From contig SSNP01000042.1 of the NCBI GenBank assembly GCA_006937955.1, forward strand, positions 3,675,042-3,739,041: a stretch of 64,000 nt of DNA, given 5' to 3'. The notes beneath the pieces were generated by a model. The model did no database searches. It was not told the DNA's origin and saw only the letters and a list, made by a program, of their open reading frames with translations. Of the stretch, positions 1 to 61,000 are shown piece after piece. The position numbers and the translations under genes were made by a program. This DNA is from Pachypanchax playfairii. Taxonomy: Eukaryota; Chordata; Actinopteri; Cyprinodontiformes; Aplocheilidae. Numbering within the stretch: the first letter of the stretch is position 1; every line of letters begins with the position of its first letter.

Positions 1-152
1 TTGTGTGAATATCACCAAGCTGGAACCTCACAGTTTCTGACAAGATGTAGCTGATTCAACAAATAAGTGCTATATATTTAACCTTTTGGAATTACAGATG
101 AAGTTAGTTGAACCTGTCTGTCTGTCTGTCTGTCAGCCAGTCTTCCTGCCAG

Positions 153-46686
<46,534 letters not shown>

Positions 46687-47670
46687 ACATCTACCGATTG
46701 AGTGAAGGAGGCGGGCTGTCAAGTGAACCGGAGGAATAAGAAGACAGGCGAGCTGACCAATCAGAGGGGAACAGCAGAGTTTCATATAAGACAGTGTTGA
46801 CCAATAGGAGAGGAGTGAGAAAGAAGGAAGGAAACGGTGGAAAAACATACATCATTAAAAATGGAAAATTAAAAGAAAACTAATAAACCCACTAATAAAA
46901 CAATGGAGGAGGTTAGGAGGCAAGGAAAGGGTTCAAAGGAATAAAGGAAAGAAAGGAGTTAGTGAAGGACTCCATCAGACTCGTCTGTCTCTTATTGTGT
47001 AAAAGTTTTAGAATTTCAGAGTTTTATGTGAAACTATAAATTTCTTGTTGGAATGATGTTGATTGAAACGACAACATGAGGATTTCAGATTGTTTATTTA
47101 ACATTATTAAAAGTTATTTAGAATTAGAAGTTTAGTTAATTATATTGTGATTTTTAAAAACTTTTTAAATGTGGCCACAGATTTTATAAAACATTTGAAT
47201 CTTGTTGGTTTCTGAAATGATTTAAGACAAATATTCATTTATTATAAAAGCTTGATTTTTATTGCCTGAAATGGGTGTTTTTATAGTTTTTTTAAAGACC
47301 TAAAATCTTTTTATTTGTGATGTTTGTTCATTGAGCCTGAGTGTTTATGATCTGCAGATATTTAGTGTTGTATTGAGAACAAAGACTTTAGAAATAAAAG
47401 CTTGAAGTTTTTTGGAATCAGGTTTAGAGAGAGATGAAACGACGGCGTCGGACGGCGTCTGGAACCGATTTCTTCTGCAGAAACTTCTTTTTTCTTCTTA
47501 TTTTTTATTTAAGTGACTGGATTCTTGTGTTTCATCTGATTGTGTTTATTTTTCAGTCTAAAACTTTGTTAAGGGCTTTTGACTTCACTCCTGCGTTTAC
47601 CTGAAGAACTCAGATCTTGATGTGAAGTTTAATTTATTTCCAATAAAAACTAAAAATCAGCTGTTCAACT
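46687..47670 (+). other. cacna1f: cacna1f 3' UTR with polyadenylation signals
   Basis: After the stop TGA at 46684-46686 the sequence becomes AT-rich with no open frame and no splice continuation. AATAAA hexamers occur at 47393-47398 and 47642-47647. The second is followed within about 20-30 bases by a GT/TC-rich stretch, so cleavage near 47665 is likely. The end of the transcript is inferred. Confidence 0.6.
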
Positions 47671-49054
47671 CATCTTGTTCTTTCACACGCTGTTAAACAT
47701 CACTGATGTAGTTTAAACATTCTTCACTTGATTTAACTTCCTCCTAACGCTGCGTTCCATTCCAGCTTGTAGTCCTTCTGTCTGTCTGTCTGTCCGTCCA
47801 TCTGTCCGTCTGTCCCTCTATCTGGGCACACCAATGACCTCTGCTAGCTTAACACACTCACTGTTTGGGTATTTTTGGTTTTCCTGTGTTCTTGTTTACT
47901 GATAAACATTTTGGTTTTGTTTAGATCTGGTACTTGTTTTGTTGTCATCATGTTTGGATCATTTTAACCATGTAAAATTCACTTCATATTTAAAAAGTTG
48001 GAAATGGCGTGTACTTTATTTTTAAGTGTCTTTCCCAAAGACACAACAGATAAGTGATTTTTTCCAGGTGGAGCTCTTCCTCTACCACCACCAGAATAAA
48101 TAACAAGCTAGAAACATCTGCACAACCACAGCTGGTGAAGAACAACACAGACAATCAGTAAAACAACATCGATCTATAAATGATCAATGTTCTGTATTCT
48201 TACACCAAAGTTACATTCACTCATTCACACTCACACAATCGGTTTAGTGTCTTACACATGGACACTTCAAGAGGAGAACAGCTGGAATCAAACCACCAAC
48301 TTTCATACTGAAGGTCACCACATTTTCCTCTGAGCCACAACAGAACAATTGTCACCATGGTCGTCCACACAGTGCCGATCCTCAAAATGTTCAAATTACA
48401 AAGTCATGTGACCGACCTTAAAAAACTTGCTTTTTCCTTTTGCCCAAGATGCTACAGCTCAGTCTCACGGACAAAAAAAAACTACAAGAAGTTCCTATCA
48501 GACATTAAGACAGTCACCACCTTCTGGTACCAGGGTCATGTGGACCAAAGGACTATAGGATCAGATCCTGCTGAACCAAAAGATGCTCCATGATGCAGCT
48601 GTGCATATGTCTGCAAACAAAATTCCTCTGCGAGTAGTTTGTAAACATATTGGTCCAAACAGAGTCTATATGTAAAGTTTCTCCTATAAGACAAATATAA
48701 TCAGAATTAATTATGATTAATTGTTTAACGATGCATTTATTATATAATTTTGGCACCACTGACATTTGATAAGAAATAAGAACAGATGCGCTTCAACTCA
48801 AAGTAAAATCAACTGAACATCGTTTTTTTATTGATGTGACACTTAATCATCTGTTTTCATTTAAATGTGAAGAAAATCTGAATCATTAATGTGTTTCTGT
48901 TTGTTTGTTTGTTTGTTTGAGGGTGTTGTGGAAGCTCCGAGCTGCAGCTTCAGAAAATTTTAACTAGATGACGCAGAGCGCCCCCCCCCCGCCCGCCCCG
49001 GCCCCCTCCTCTTCCTCCTTCTTCATCTCCTCTCTCCTCTCGACAGGCGACAGG
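47671..49054 (+). promoter_or_regulatory. cacna1f-syp intergenic spacer and likely syp promoter/5' UTR
   Basis: Tandem spacing between the cacna1f polyA signal and the syp ATG is only about 1.4 kb. It contains a CTGT/CCGT tetranucleotide run (47765-47825) and degraded copies of a fish dispersed repeat (about 48025-48345; AAGTGTCTTTCCCAAAGACA and CATTCACTCATTCACAC are recognisable). Immediately upstream of the syp ATG, 48970-49054 is C-rich (a run of about ten C, then GCCCGCCCCGGCCCC) followed by a CTCCTCTTCCTCC pyrimidine tract. GC- and CpG-rich sequence continues past the first donor to about 49330. That pattern fits a TATA-less neuronal promoter and 5' UTR. The transcription start is not determinable from sequence. 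Confidence 0.45.
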
Positions 49055-52000
49055 ATGGACGTCGTAAATCAGGTAGAAACTCGCAGCAACCTTCTTTTAT
49101 TTCACCTGTTTCTTTTCTCATTCTCTTTCGTTTTCAGTTCGAGATTCTTGTTCTGTTCGTTTGGAGGTTCGGATGCAGCCAGCCGCGGTTCTGTTTGGGT
49201 TTGTCTCCGGGTGAAGCATCGGGCCGCATCCCGCAGCCGCTCCGGTAGGCGGTGGAATAACGGATGCGCTCTTCTAACGGAGCTGTTGCCCGACTCGGCC
49301 CGTCACGTATCAGATTCCGGTTCGATGTTCGGACTGTGGCTGCTGGGTTCTGGGGGTTCGGAACCAGTTTTCAGGGTGTGTGGAGGGGGGTCAGCTCTGC
49401 GCTGCCTGCAGGATGACTCTAATCAACCTGACACGTTGGATTTTATCGGTGATGACATGAAATCATATTCTGTGGGCGCGCGTATGTGCGGTTGTAAAAT
49501 GGCAGCCAAGAGGATGAGGAGGATGAGGAAGAGGAGGACTCTTCTCCGCTTGAAACATGTGACATGCTGATGTGTCTGTCACCGTTCGAACCGAATCAGC
49601 TGTGGATTCTGATCCTATTGTACCAGGTAATTTGCGGAATGACTCTAGTTCAGTTGCTTCTCCTCCTCCTCCTCCTCGTCGTCCTCCTCCTCCTCCTCCT
49701 GAGCAGGATGTGAAATGGAGACCATCAGAACAAATCTGAACTGGAAACCATCAGATCTGAAATGTTTTATCTTCATCAGTTTAAACATTCTAGTTCAGTT
49801 TAAAGTTGACAACTGCTCATGTGGGAATTCTGTTCCATCGAGTCAGTCTACCTGCTTACCTGGTCAGAGCTGGCGTCTGTCTCCAGCTGTCATACAGGCG
49901 GGGCTACACCTGGACAGGTCTCCAGTCCATCACGGAGTCACAAGCAAGCACGCACACGCACACCAAGGAACAGTTTAAAACTGACCTCCTGGATGTTTCT
50001 GGTCTGTGTGATGAAGCTGGTGTTCCTGGAGAAACCCACCATGCACGAGGAGAACATGAGAACTCCATGCAGGTTCTGGCTGGGATGCAACCCACTGCTC
50101 CATCGTGCGAGTCCAGGATCTGCTCCTTTAGCAACATCTCAGTAAAACACATGATGCTGCTGCATTCCTTATACTCTGGCTGGGTCTTCAACAGAGTTTC
50201 AACTTCATCCATTCATTTTTTTAAAGAGGCCCTTCCATTAAAAACAGTTTTTCTGAGGTTTCTGTTGAATATTTTAGCTCCACAGGTGTTCTTACCTTCA
50301 TAGTGGGTGAAAACAGGTCAACAACTTCTCTTTCAGTTTTTATCTCTCAAACTACGCAGGTGGTGATAAAACCAGAGTTCTCCCGAGTTCTAACGGCCTG
50401 TATCTGTTTCATCACAACTCCTTTGTTTGTTAGTATTCATCAGCTCCTGCAGTTGAAACCACACCTAGCATGCTGCTGGCTAAAAGCTGTTAGCATAAGA
50501 CGTAACAAACAGGAAGACACGACGTCTGACGTTACCATGCGCAACGGGGCAGGAAACAGTATACCTTGCTCTCATAGGCTAGTTTGTTAGGCGATTCGAA
50601 TTCGAATAATGAATACGAACGAGCTGCTTCTCGAAGCCTGATGGAGCCAGCTGAATTTTTACGCAGACAGATTGAAAGGTCTGTTAATCAGTGTTTCCTG
50701 ATGTTTTTTAGATATAAAATGTTTCATATTACTGGTTAAAGGGGGGTATTAGGCTTTTTTCAGACACACAGTGCCACTTTATAGCATACTCCAATGACTA
50801 TGTTACCTTAAGTTGATCTGTAAAAGCTGTAAATAAAAAACAACAACCTTTAAGAAATTTGCCCTCGCATCATGGCCGCTCCAAACACCTCGATATTGGC
50901 CTCTGTCTCTTTAAGACCTTCCGACACTCCCCCTTCAGCACGCTGAAGAAATGCTAACATCAAAACAACGTAACAGCGCGGAACATCGCCTTCACGCCGA
51001 ACATAACACAAAAGTCAGCTACAGTACACCGATTGTAGGACAGGTTAAGCTAAGAAATGCTAACAACAAAACAACGTGACAGCGCGGAACATCTCCTTCA
51101 CGCCAAACATAACACAAAAGCCAGCTACAGTACACCGATTGTAGGACAGGTTAAGCTAAGAAATGCTAACAACAAAACAACGTGACAGCGCGGAACATCT
51201 CCTTCACGCCGAACATAACAACACAAAAGTCAGCTACAGTACACCGATTGTAGGACAGGTTAAGCTAAGAAATGCTAACAACAAAACAACGTGACAGCGC
51301 GGAACATCTCCTTCACGCCGAACATAACAACACAAAAGCCAGCTACAGTGCACCGATTGTAGGACAGGTTAAACTAAGGAATGCTAACAACAAAACAACG
51401 TGACAGCGCGGAACATCTCCTTCACGCCGAACATAACACAAAAGCCAGCTACAGTACACCGATTGTAGGACAGGTTAAGCTAAGAAATGCTAACAACAAA
51501 ACAACGTGACAGCGCGGAACATCTCCTTCACGCCGAACATAACAACACAAAAGCCAGCTACAGTGCACCGATTGTAGGACAGGTTAAACTAAGAACTGCT
51601 AACAACAAAACAACGTGACAATGTGGAACATCTCCTTCACGCCGAACATAACACAAAAGCCAGCTACAGTACACCGATTGTAGGACAGGTTAAGCTAAGA
51701 AATGCTAACAACAAAACAACGTGACAGCGCGGAACATCTCCTTCACACCGAACATAACAAAAAAAGCCAGCTACAGTACACCGATTGTAGGACAGGTTAA
51801 GCTAAGAAATGCTAACAACAAAACAACGTGACAGCGCGGAACATCTCCTTCACGCCGAACATAACACAAAAGCCAGCTACAGTACACCGATTGTAGGACA
51901 GGTTAAACTAAAAACTGCTAACAACAAAACAACGTGGAACATCTCCTTCACGCCAAACATAACAACACAAAAGTCAGCTACAGTACACCGATTGTAGGAC

Positions 52001-55000
52001 AGGTTAAGCTAAGAAATGCTAACAACAAAACAACGTGACAGCGCGGAACATCTCCTTCACGCCGAACATAACAACACAAAAGCCAGCTACAGTGCACCGA
52101 TTGTAGGACAGGTTAAACTAAGAACTGCTAACAACAAAACAACGTGACAGCGCGGAACATCTCCTTCACACCGAACATAACAAAAAAAGCCAGCTACAGT
52201 ACACCGATTGTAGGACAGGTTAAGCTAAGAAATGCTAACAACAAAACAACGTGACAGCGCGGAACATCTCCTTCACGCCGAACATAACAACACAAAAGCC
52301 AGCTACAGTGCACCGATTGTAGGACAGGTTAAACTAAGAACTGCTAACAACAAAACAACGTGACAACGTGGAACATCTCCTTCACGCCGAACATAACACA
52401 AAAGCCAGCTACAGTACACTGATTGTAGGACAGGTTAAGCTAAGAAATGCTAACAACAAAACAACGTGACAGCGCGGAACATCTCCTTCACGCCGAACAT
52501 AACACAAAAGCCAGCTACAATACACCGATTGTAGGACAGGTTAAACTAAAAACTGCTAACAACAAAACAACGCGGAACATCTCCTTCACGCCGAACATAA
52601 CAACACAAAAGCCAGCTACAGTGCACCGATTGTAGGACAGGTTAAGCTAAGAATTGCTAACAACAAAACAACGTGACAACGTGGAACATCTCCTTCACGC
52701 CGAACATAACACAAAAGCCAGCTACAGTACACCGATTGTAGGATAGTTTAAGCTAAGAAATGCCAACAACAAAACAACGTGACAGCGCGGAACATCTCCT
52801 TCACACCGAACATAACAAAAAAAGCCAGCTACAGTACACCGATTGTAGGACAGGTTAAGCTAAGAAATGCTAACAACAAAACAACGTGACAGCGCGGAAC
52901 ATCTCCTTCACGCCGAAAATAACAAAAAAAGCCAGCTACAGTACACCGACTGTAGGACAGGTTAAGCTAAGAAATGCTAACAACAAAACAACGTGACAGC
53001 GCGGAACATCTCCTTCACGCCGAACATAACAACACAAAAGCCAGCTACAGTGCACCGATTGTAGGACAGGTTAAACGAAGAACTGCTAACAACAAAACAA
53101 CGTGACAACGTGGAACATCTCCTTCACGCCGAACATAACACAAAAGCCAGCTACAGTACACTGATTGTAGGACAGGTTAAGCTAAGAAATGCTAACAACA
53201 AAACAACGTGACAGCGCGGAACATCTCCTTCACGCGGAACATAACAAAAAAACCAGCTACAGTACACCGATTGTAGGACAGGTTAAGCTAAGAAATGCTA
53301 ACAACAAAACAACGTGACAGCGCGGAACATCTCCTTCACGCCGAACATAACAACACAAAAGCCAGCTACAGTGCACCGATTGTAGGACAGGTTAAACTAA
53401 GAACTGCTAACAACAAAACAACGTGACAGCGCGGAACATCTCCTTCACGCCGAACATAACACAAAAGCCAGCTACAGTACACCGATTGTAGGACAGGTTA
53501 AACTAAGAACTGCTAACAACAAAACAACGTGACAGCGCGGAACATCTCCTTCACACCGAACATAACAAAAAAAGCCAGCTACAGTACACCGATTGTAGGA
53601 CAGGTTAAGCTAAGAAATGCTAACAACAAAACAACGTGACAGCGCGGAACATCTCCTTCACGCCGAACATAACAACACAAAAGCCAGCTACAGTGCACCG
53701 ATTGTAGGACAGGTTAAACTAAGAACTGCTAACAACAAAACAACGTGACAACGTGGAACATCTCCTTCACGCCGAACATAACAACACAAAAGCCAGCTAC
53801 AGTGCACCGATTGTAGGACAGGTTAAACTAAGAACTGCTAACAACAAAACAACGTGACAGCGCGGAACATCTCCTTCACACCGAACAAAACAAAAAAAGC
53901 CAGCTACAGTACACCGATTGTAGGACAGGTTAAGCTAAGAAATGCTAACAACAAAACAACGTGACTGCGCGGAACATCGCCTTCACGCCGAACATAACAA
54001 CACAAAAGCCAGCTACAGTGCACCGATTGTAGGACAGGTTAAACTAAGAACTGCTAACAACAAAACAACGTGACAGCGCGGAACATCTCCTTCACACCGA
54101 ACATAACAACACAAAAGCCAGCTACAGTGCACCGATTGTAGGACAGGTTAAGCTAAGAAATGCTAACAACAAAACAACGTGACAGCGCGGAACATCGCCT
54201 TCACGCCGAACATAACACAAAAGCCAGCTACAGTACACTGATTGTAGGACAGGTTAAGCTAAGAAATGCTAACAACAAAACAACGTGACAGCGCGGAACA
54301 TCTCCTTCACGCCGAACATAACAACACAAAAGCCAGCTACAGTGCACCGATTGTAGGACAGGTTAAACTAAAAACTGCTAACAACAAAACAACGTGGAAC
54401 ATCTCCTTCACGCCGAACAGAACATCACAAAAGCCAGCTACAGTACACCGATTGTAGGACAGGTTAAGCTAAGAAATGCTAACAACAAAACAACGTGACA
54501 GCGCGGAACATCTCCTTCACGCCGAACATAACAACACAAAAGCCAGCTACAGTGCACCGATTGTAGGACAGGTTAAGCTAAGAAATGCTAACAACAAAAC
54601 AACGTGACAGCGCGGAACATCTCCTTCACGCCGAACATAACACAAAAGCCAGCTACAATACACCGATTGTAGGACAGGTTAAACTAAAAACTGCTAACAA
54701 CAAAACAACGTGGAACATCTCCTTCACGCCGAACATAACAACACAAAAGCCAGCTACAGTACACCGATTGTGGGACAGTTTAAGCTAAGAACTGCTAACA
54801 ACAATACAACGTGACAGCGCGGAACATCTCCTTCACACCGAACATAACAAAAAAAGCCAGCTACAGTACACCGATTGTAGGACAGGTTAAGCTAAGAAAT
54901 GCTAACAACAAAACAACGTGACAGCGCGGAACATCTCCTTCACGCCGAACATAACACAAAAGCCAGCTACAATACACCGATTGTAGGACAGGTTAAACTA

Positions 55001-58000
55001 AAAACTGCTAACAACAAAACAACGTGGAACATCTCCTTCACGCCGAACATAACAACACAAAAGCCAGCTACAGTACACCGATTGTGGGACAGTTTAAGCT
55101 AAGAACTGCTAACAACAATACAACGTGACAGCGCGGAACATCTCCTTCACACCGAACATAACAAAAAAAGCCAGCTACAGTACACCGATTGTGGGACAGT
55201 TTAAACTAAGAAATGCTAACAACAAAACAACATGACAGCAGTTGAACTTACCGGTGCTGGCTGGCTAAGACGTTCTCCTGAGTGTGGGAACTGCATTGTC
55301 TTTAAGTTACAGCTTAGTTACTAATCCACTGTCAAATAAACTTTTATTTTGAAAACAATCCTCGTTAAAGTGCCTGGCACAAATGAAACAGATATTTTTC
55401 GGAGGAGGGTGGCTTCCATAAATGAAGTCCAACCATTTCTGACGAACCGTCTCATTCTTTGGAAGACTAAAAAGAGGGCAGCCGTCTTGACATCCAAAGA
55501 TACATTTCTTCCATGATGGCATTTTGGAGTTATGAAAAGCGCCCAGAAAAGTTTCAAGTTTCAAGTTTCAAGTTTCAAGTTTCAAGTTTATTTATTTATA
55601 AAGCGCCAGTTCATGACAAAGTCATTTCAAGGCACTTCACAGAAAAATCAATCAATTAATAATAAAACATTTTCTATCTAAGGAACCAGCCGATTGGGCT
55701 GAATTGTTATTTCAGCACAATCCCCCATCCTGAGCAAGCACAACTGGCGACAGTGGAAAGGAACGACTCCCTTTTAACAGGAAGAAACCTCTAGCAGAAC
55801 CCGGCTCAGGATGGGCGGCCTTCTGCCTTAGCCGACTGGGGTCTGAGCTGACAGGAAAGAGACACAGACAAACACAGATGTATTTAGGCCAGTCGTCATG
55901 TCTATGGAAAGATAAACAGAGAAACAGTTAATGGCAGCAGTAACAATCAAAGCAATAACAATTTGATGGTTCTAGTGGGAATATTTCATCCCTTGTTTAT
56001 GTGAGATACACCCTCCTCAGAGGCAGCCACAGTAAAGAAAGACAGCAGAGTGAAAAAAAATGTGGTCAGTATGTCCTCCGGCAGTCTAAACCTATAGCAG
56101 CATAACTAAAGGGAAAGCTCAGGAGAACCCAAGCTAACCCTGACTATAGGATTGTGTAAAAAGGAAAGTTTTAAGTCTATTCTTAAAACTACACAAGGTG
56201 TCTGCCTCACGGATAAAAAGTGGAAGCTGGTTCCACAGGAGAGGAGCCTGATAATTAAAAGCTCTTCCTCCCATTCTACTTTTAGAAATTCTAGGAACTA
56301 CAAGCAGACCTGCAGTCTGAGAGCGAAGTGCTCTGTTAGGAGCATATGGAACAATAAGATCTTTAATATAAGCTGGAGCTTGGTCGTTCAAGGCCTTATA
56401 CGTCAAAAGTAAAACCTTAAACTTTATTCTAGACCTTACAGGGAGCCAATGAAGTGATGCTAAAACAGGAGAAATATGGTCTCTCCTTCTAACTCTCATC
56501 AGAACTCTGGCAGCAGCATTTTGGATCAGCTGGAGGCCTTTAACAGCACTATTAGAACACCCTGATAATAATGAATTACAGTAATCAAGTCTAGAAGTAA
56601 TAAATGCGTGAACTAAAGTTTCAGCATCCCTTTGATTCAAAATGCTCCTAATTTTAGCAACATTACGTAGGTGGAAGTAAGCCGTCCTGGTAACATGCTT
56701 TATATGAGAACTAAAGGACATGTCCTGGTCAAAGATAACACCCAGGTTCTTTACCTTCTTGTTGGAGGCCAAATTAATGCCATCCAACGTAGATGACTGA
56801 CTACACAACTTGTTCCTAAGATTCTCAGGCCCAAAAGTCACAACCTCTGTCTTGTCTGAATTTAAAAGCAAAAAATTAAGCGTCATCCAACGTTTTACAT
56901 CATTAAGACAAGCTTGTAATCTCTGCAGCTGGTTGGTCTCATCAGGCTTCATTGATAGATATAACTGAGTATCATCAGCATAAAAATGGAATTTTATACC
57001 ATGTTGTCTAATAATTTTACCAAGCGGTAACATATATATAGTAAAGAGGATTGGTCCAAGCACTGAACCCTGAGGAACTCCATGACTGACTCTGGTATAT
57101 GAAGAAGATTCATTATTTACATGAACAAACTGGAATCTTTCAGTTAAGTATGATTCAAACCAGTTTAATGCAGTTCCCTGAATCCCAATATCATATTCAA
57201 GCCTCTTCAATAGGATCTTATGATCTATAGTAAAAGCAAAAGTTGTCAGTAGATAAGCTCAGGAAAGGTGCACTCTCGCAGTTCCACCAGGTGTTTGCTA
57301 ATTGCTGCAACCGCTGCTCTGCCTGCGTTACACACGGGGGAGGGGTGCTCTCCTGTGAGGGGAGCAGTGGGCATGAGCTTGGCAGGTAACAAAATATCGG
57401 GGGCGTTTCAAGGAGAAATGGGCGTTTCTGGGAGGAATCAGGCAAACAGCTTTCAAAATGGCTGCCATGAGAGTGTCTAAAGATTACTCAAACATACATA
57501 AATGAGCTAAAGAAACAATTCAGGCATGATTTTGATGAGGGAACGACATGATAACATGATGTAAAACTTGAAAAAGTCAATTTTGCATAATACCCCCCCT
57601 TTAATACTTAAGAAATAACAACAAAGTCCTGACATTTGTATGAAATGGCCTCTTTAAACAAAAATCCTTCAATCTGCACATAATCTAAAGCAAAATAAAA
57701 ATTACTTGACAAAGTATTATTTTAAAAAAAGGAAGAAATACTCAAAAAAGACAAGAGTTGCTATCATAAAGCTCCTTTAACAAGCTGCCACCATGTCTAG
57801 TTTTGTTCATCACATTTATCTCCAGGATTAACTGAATCATATAAAAACAAAGAAACTTTGTCTCTGTTGTGATTCTGTGATTAAAAAATGTTGTGTGTCT
57901 GTTTTCAACTGCAGCTGGTGGCCCAGGGTCAGTTCAGGATCCTCAAGGTTCCTCTAGGCTTCATTAAGGTCTTACAATGGGTGAGTTTTTAAAAACACAC

Positions 58001-61000
58001 ACACAAACAGGCTCCATCCTCCGGCTTGGTAGTCATTGACTTAATACGTATTTAGTAAACATGCATCTGAATGCTGAAGTTGAGACAGATGAACTGGCCC
58101 CGCCCCCCCAGTGGCTTATTGCTGTACAAGTTGTTAACATAAGATGTTACAAACATGAAGAAAGTACGTCTGATGTTACCATGCACAGCGGGGCAGGAAA
58201 CAGTATACCTTGCTCTCATAGGCCAGTTTGTTAGCCAATCAGATTCCAGCAAATTCGAGTTATGAATATGAATGACCTGCTGCCCGAAGCCTGACGGAAC
58301 CAGCCGGAACCAGCCGAACTTTAATGCAGACAGATTGAAAGGTCTGTTAATCAGTGTTTCCTGATGTTTTTCAGATATAAAATGTTTCATATCACAGGTA
58401 AATACTTAAGAAATAACCACAAAGTCCTGAAATTTGTATGAAACAGCCTCTTTAAATAACACCTCCTTCAGCATTATTTGAAAAAGCAGTTAGAAGTCAG
58501 GAAGATAATTTAGAGAGGGGTGAGTTTCTCTTTAAAGAGTACCTCACTCCCTCCAGGAGGTGTTGCCTGGAAGACCAGTGCACACGCGGAGGGGTAGCAG
58601 GCTGGGCTGTGATTGACATGTCGTGCTGACACAGGTGGCCAGAAAGGGAACAGATGAAAATGGAGAAAGCTGCTTCTGTGGAGGAGACGTGCAGTTCTGA
58701 TCCGTATAGTTTCAAAGCCGATCGTTCACCCTACAGCAGGTTAGCAGCATAAAATGAGGCTCTTCTCTTGGTGGTACATTGTCATTAAGAACAGCTAAAG
58801 CTACATTTAGATTAGCTTGTGTAGTATCGTGTGGCTCTGTCAACAGGTACAGCTGTGTGCGGCTGCTGTACCTCATTGTCTGCAACAGAAAACATGTTTC
58901 AGAGAGGTGCTCAAGGTATAAATCAAAGTATCTCAGCATAAAGAGAAAAATTATTCAGTAATGTGCAAAAATCATTTTTCACATTATCACAAACACTAAA
59001 ATAAACTCTGATAAACATCGTAAACACTTCCTATTTAAACTCCACCTTGCTACGGAGGTGCAGCCGAGACGGTGCTTCTTTTATAAATTGTAAATGGGGT
59101 CTACTTGTATAGCGCTTTGCTCAGGTCCTACGACCCCCAAAGCGCTTCATACTACAGTATGTCATTCACCCATTCACACTAACACACACGTTTGGTGATG
59201 ATGAACTACACACGTTGTTGCCACAGCTGTCCTGGACACACACTGACAGAGGCGAGGCTGCCAGACACCACCAGACCCTCTGACCACCACCAAACAGCCA
59301 CCGAACCCTCCGACCACCACCAAACAGGGACCAGACCCTCGGACCACCACCAAACAGCCACCGAACCCTCCGACCACCACCAAACAGGGACCAGACCCTC
59401 GGACCACCACCAAACAGCCACCGGACCCTCCGACCACCACCAAACAGGGACCAGACCCTCCGACCACCACCAAACAGCCACCGGACCCTCCGACCACCAC
59501 CAAACAACCACCGGACCCTCCGACCACCACCAAACAACCACCGGACCCTCTGACCACCACCAAACAACCACCGGACCCTCCGACCACCACCAAACAGCCA
59601 CCGGACCCTCTGACCACCACCAAACACCCACCGGACCCTCTGACCACCACCAAACAGTTACTGGACCCTCTGACCACCACCAGACAGCCACCGGACCCTC
59701 TGACCACCACCAAACAGCCACCGGACCCTCCGACCACCACCAAACAACCACCGGACCCTCTGACCACCACCAAACAACCACCGGACCCTCTGACCACCAC
59801 CAGACAGCCACCGGACCCTCTGACCACCACCAAACAACCACCGGACCCTCCGACCACCACCAAACAGCCACCGGACCCTCTGACCACCACCAAACAACCA
59901 CCGGACCCTCCGACCACCACCAAACAGTTACTGGACCCTCTGACCACCACCAGACAGCCACCGGACCCTCTGACCACCACCAAACAGCCACCGGACCCTC
60001 CGACCACCACCAAACAGCCACCGGACCCTCTGACCACCACCAAACAACCACCGGACCCTCCGACCACCACCAAACAGCCACCGGACCCTCTGACCACCAC
60101 CAAACAGCCACCGGACCCTCTGACCACCACCAAACAGCCACCGGACCCTCTGACCACCACCAAACAACCACCGGACCCTCTGACCACCACCAAACAGTTA
60201 CTGGACCCTCTGACCACCACCAAACAGCCACCGGACCCTCTGACCACCACCAAACAACCACCGGACCCTCCGACCACCACCAAACAGCCACCGGACCCTC
60301 TGACCACCACCAAACAGTTACTGGACCCTCTGACCACCTCCAGACAGCCACCGGACCCTCTGACCGCCACCAAACAGCCACCGGACCCTCTGACCACCAC
60401 CAAACAACCACCGGACCCTCCGACCACCACCAAACAGCCACCGGACCCTCTGACCACCACCAAACAGTTACTGGACCCTCCGACCACCACCAAACAACCA
60501 CCGGACCCTCTGACCACCACCAAACAACCACCGGACCCTCTGACCACCACCAGACAGCCACCGGACCCTCTGACCACCACCAAACAGGGACCAGACCCTC
60601 GGACCACCACCAAACAGCCACCGGACCCCCGACCACCACCAAACAGGGACCAGACCCTCCGACCACCACCAAACAGCCACCGGACCCTCCGACCACCACC
60701 AAACAGTTACTGGACCCTCTGACCACCACCAAACAGCCACCGGACCCACTGACCACCACCAAACAGCCACCGCCCCCCCCGACCACCACCAAACAGCCAC
60801 CGCACCCTCCGACCACCACCAAACAGCCACCGGACCCTCTGACCACCACCAAACAACCACCGGACCCTCTGACCACCACCAAACAGTTACTGGACCCTCT
60901 GACCACCACCAAACAGCCACCGGACCCTCTGACCACCACCAAACAACCACCGGACCCTCCGACCACCACCAAACAGCCACCGGACCCTCTGACCACCACC

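Larger units (their letters stand above)
50740..57600 (-). mobile_element. Kolobok-like TTAA DNA transposon, defective, 6.86 kb
   Basis: Ends AGGGGGGTATTAGGC and (reverse complement of the right end) AGGGGGGGTATTATGC, flanked by TTAA at 50736-50739 and 57601-57604. The empty site is seen in the intact repeat copy at 58398-58412. An antisense THAP zinc-finger relic lies at 55307-55522. TTAA duplication, RRGGG-type ends and a THAP domain together match the Kolobok superfamily as described. No transposase catalytic region was found: the place it should occupy is filled by a 107-bp satellite. A 5'-truncated L2 LINE (55550-57243) is nested inside. It lies in syp intron 1. Confidence 0.75.

Noticed and set aside
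55307..55564. THAP frame extended upstream to 55564
   Set aside because: The first 14 codons read into the L2 tail repeat. The family-typical start is MPSWKKC at 55522.
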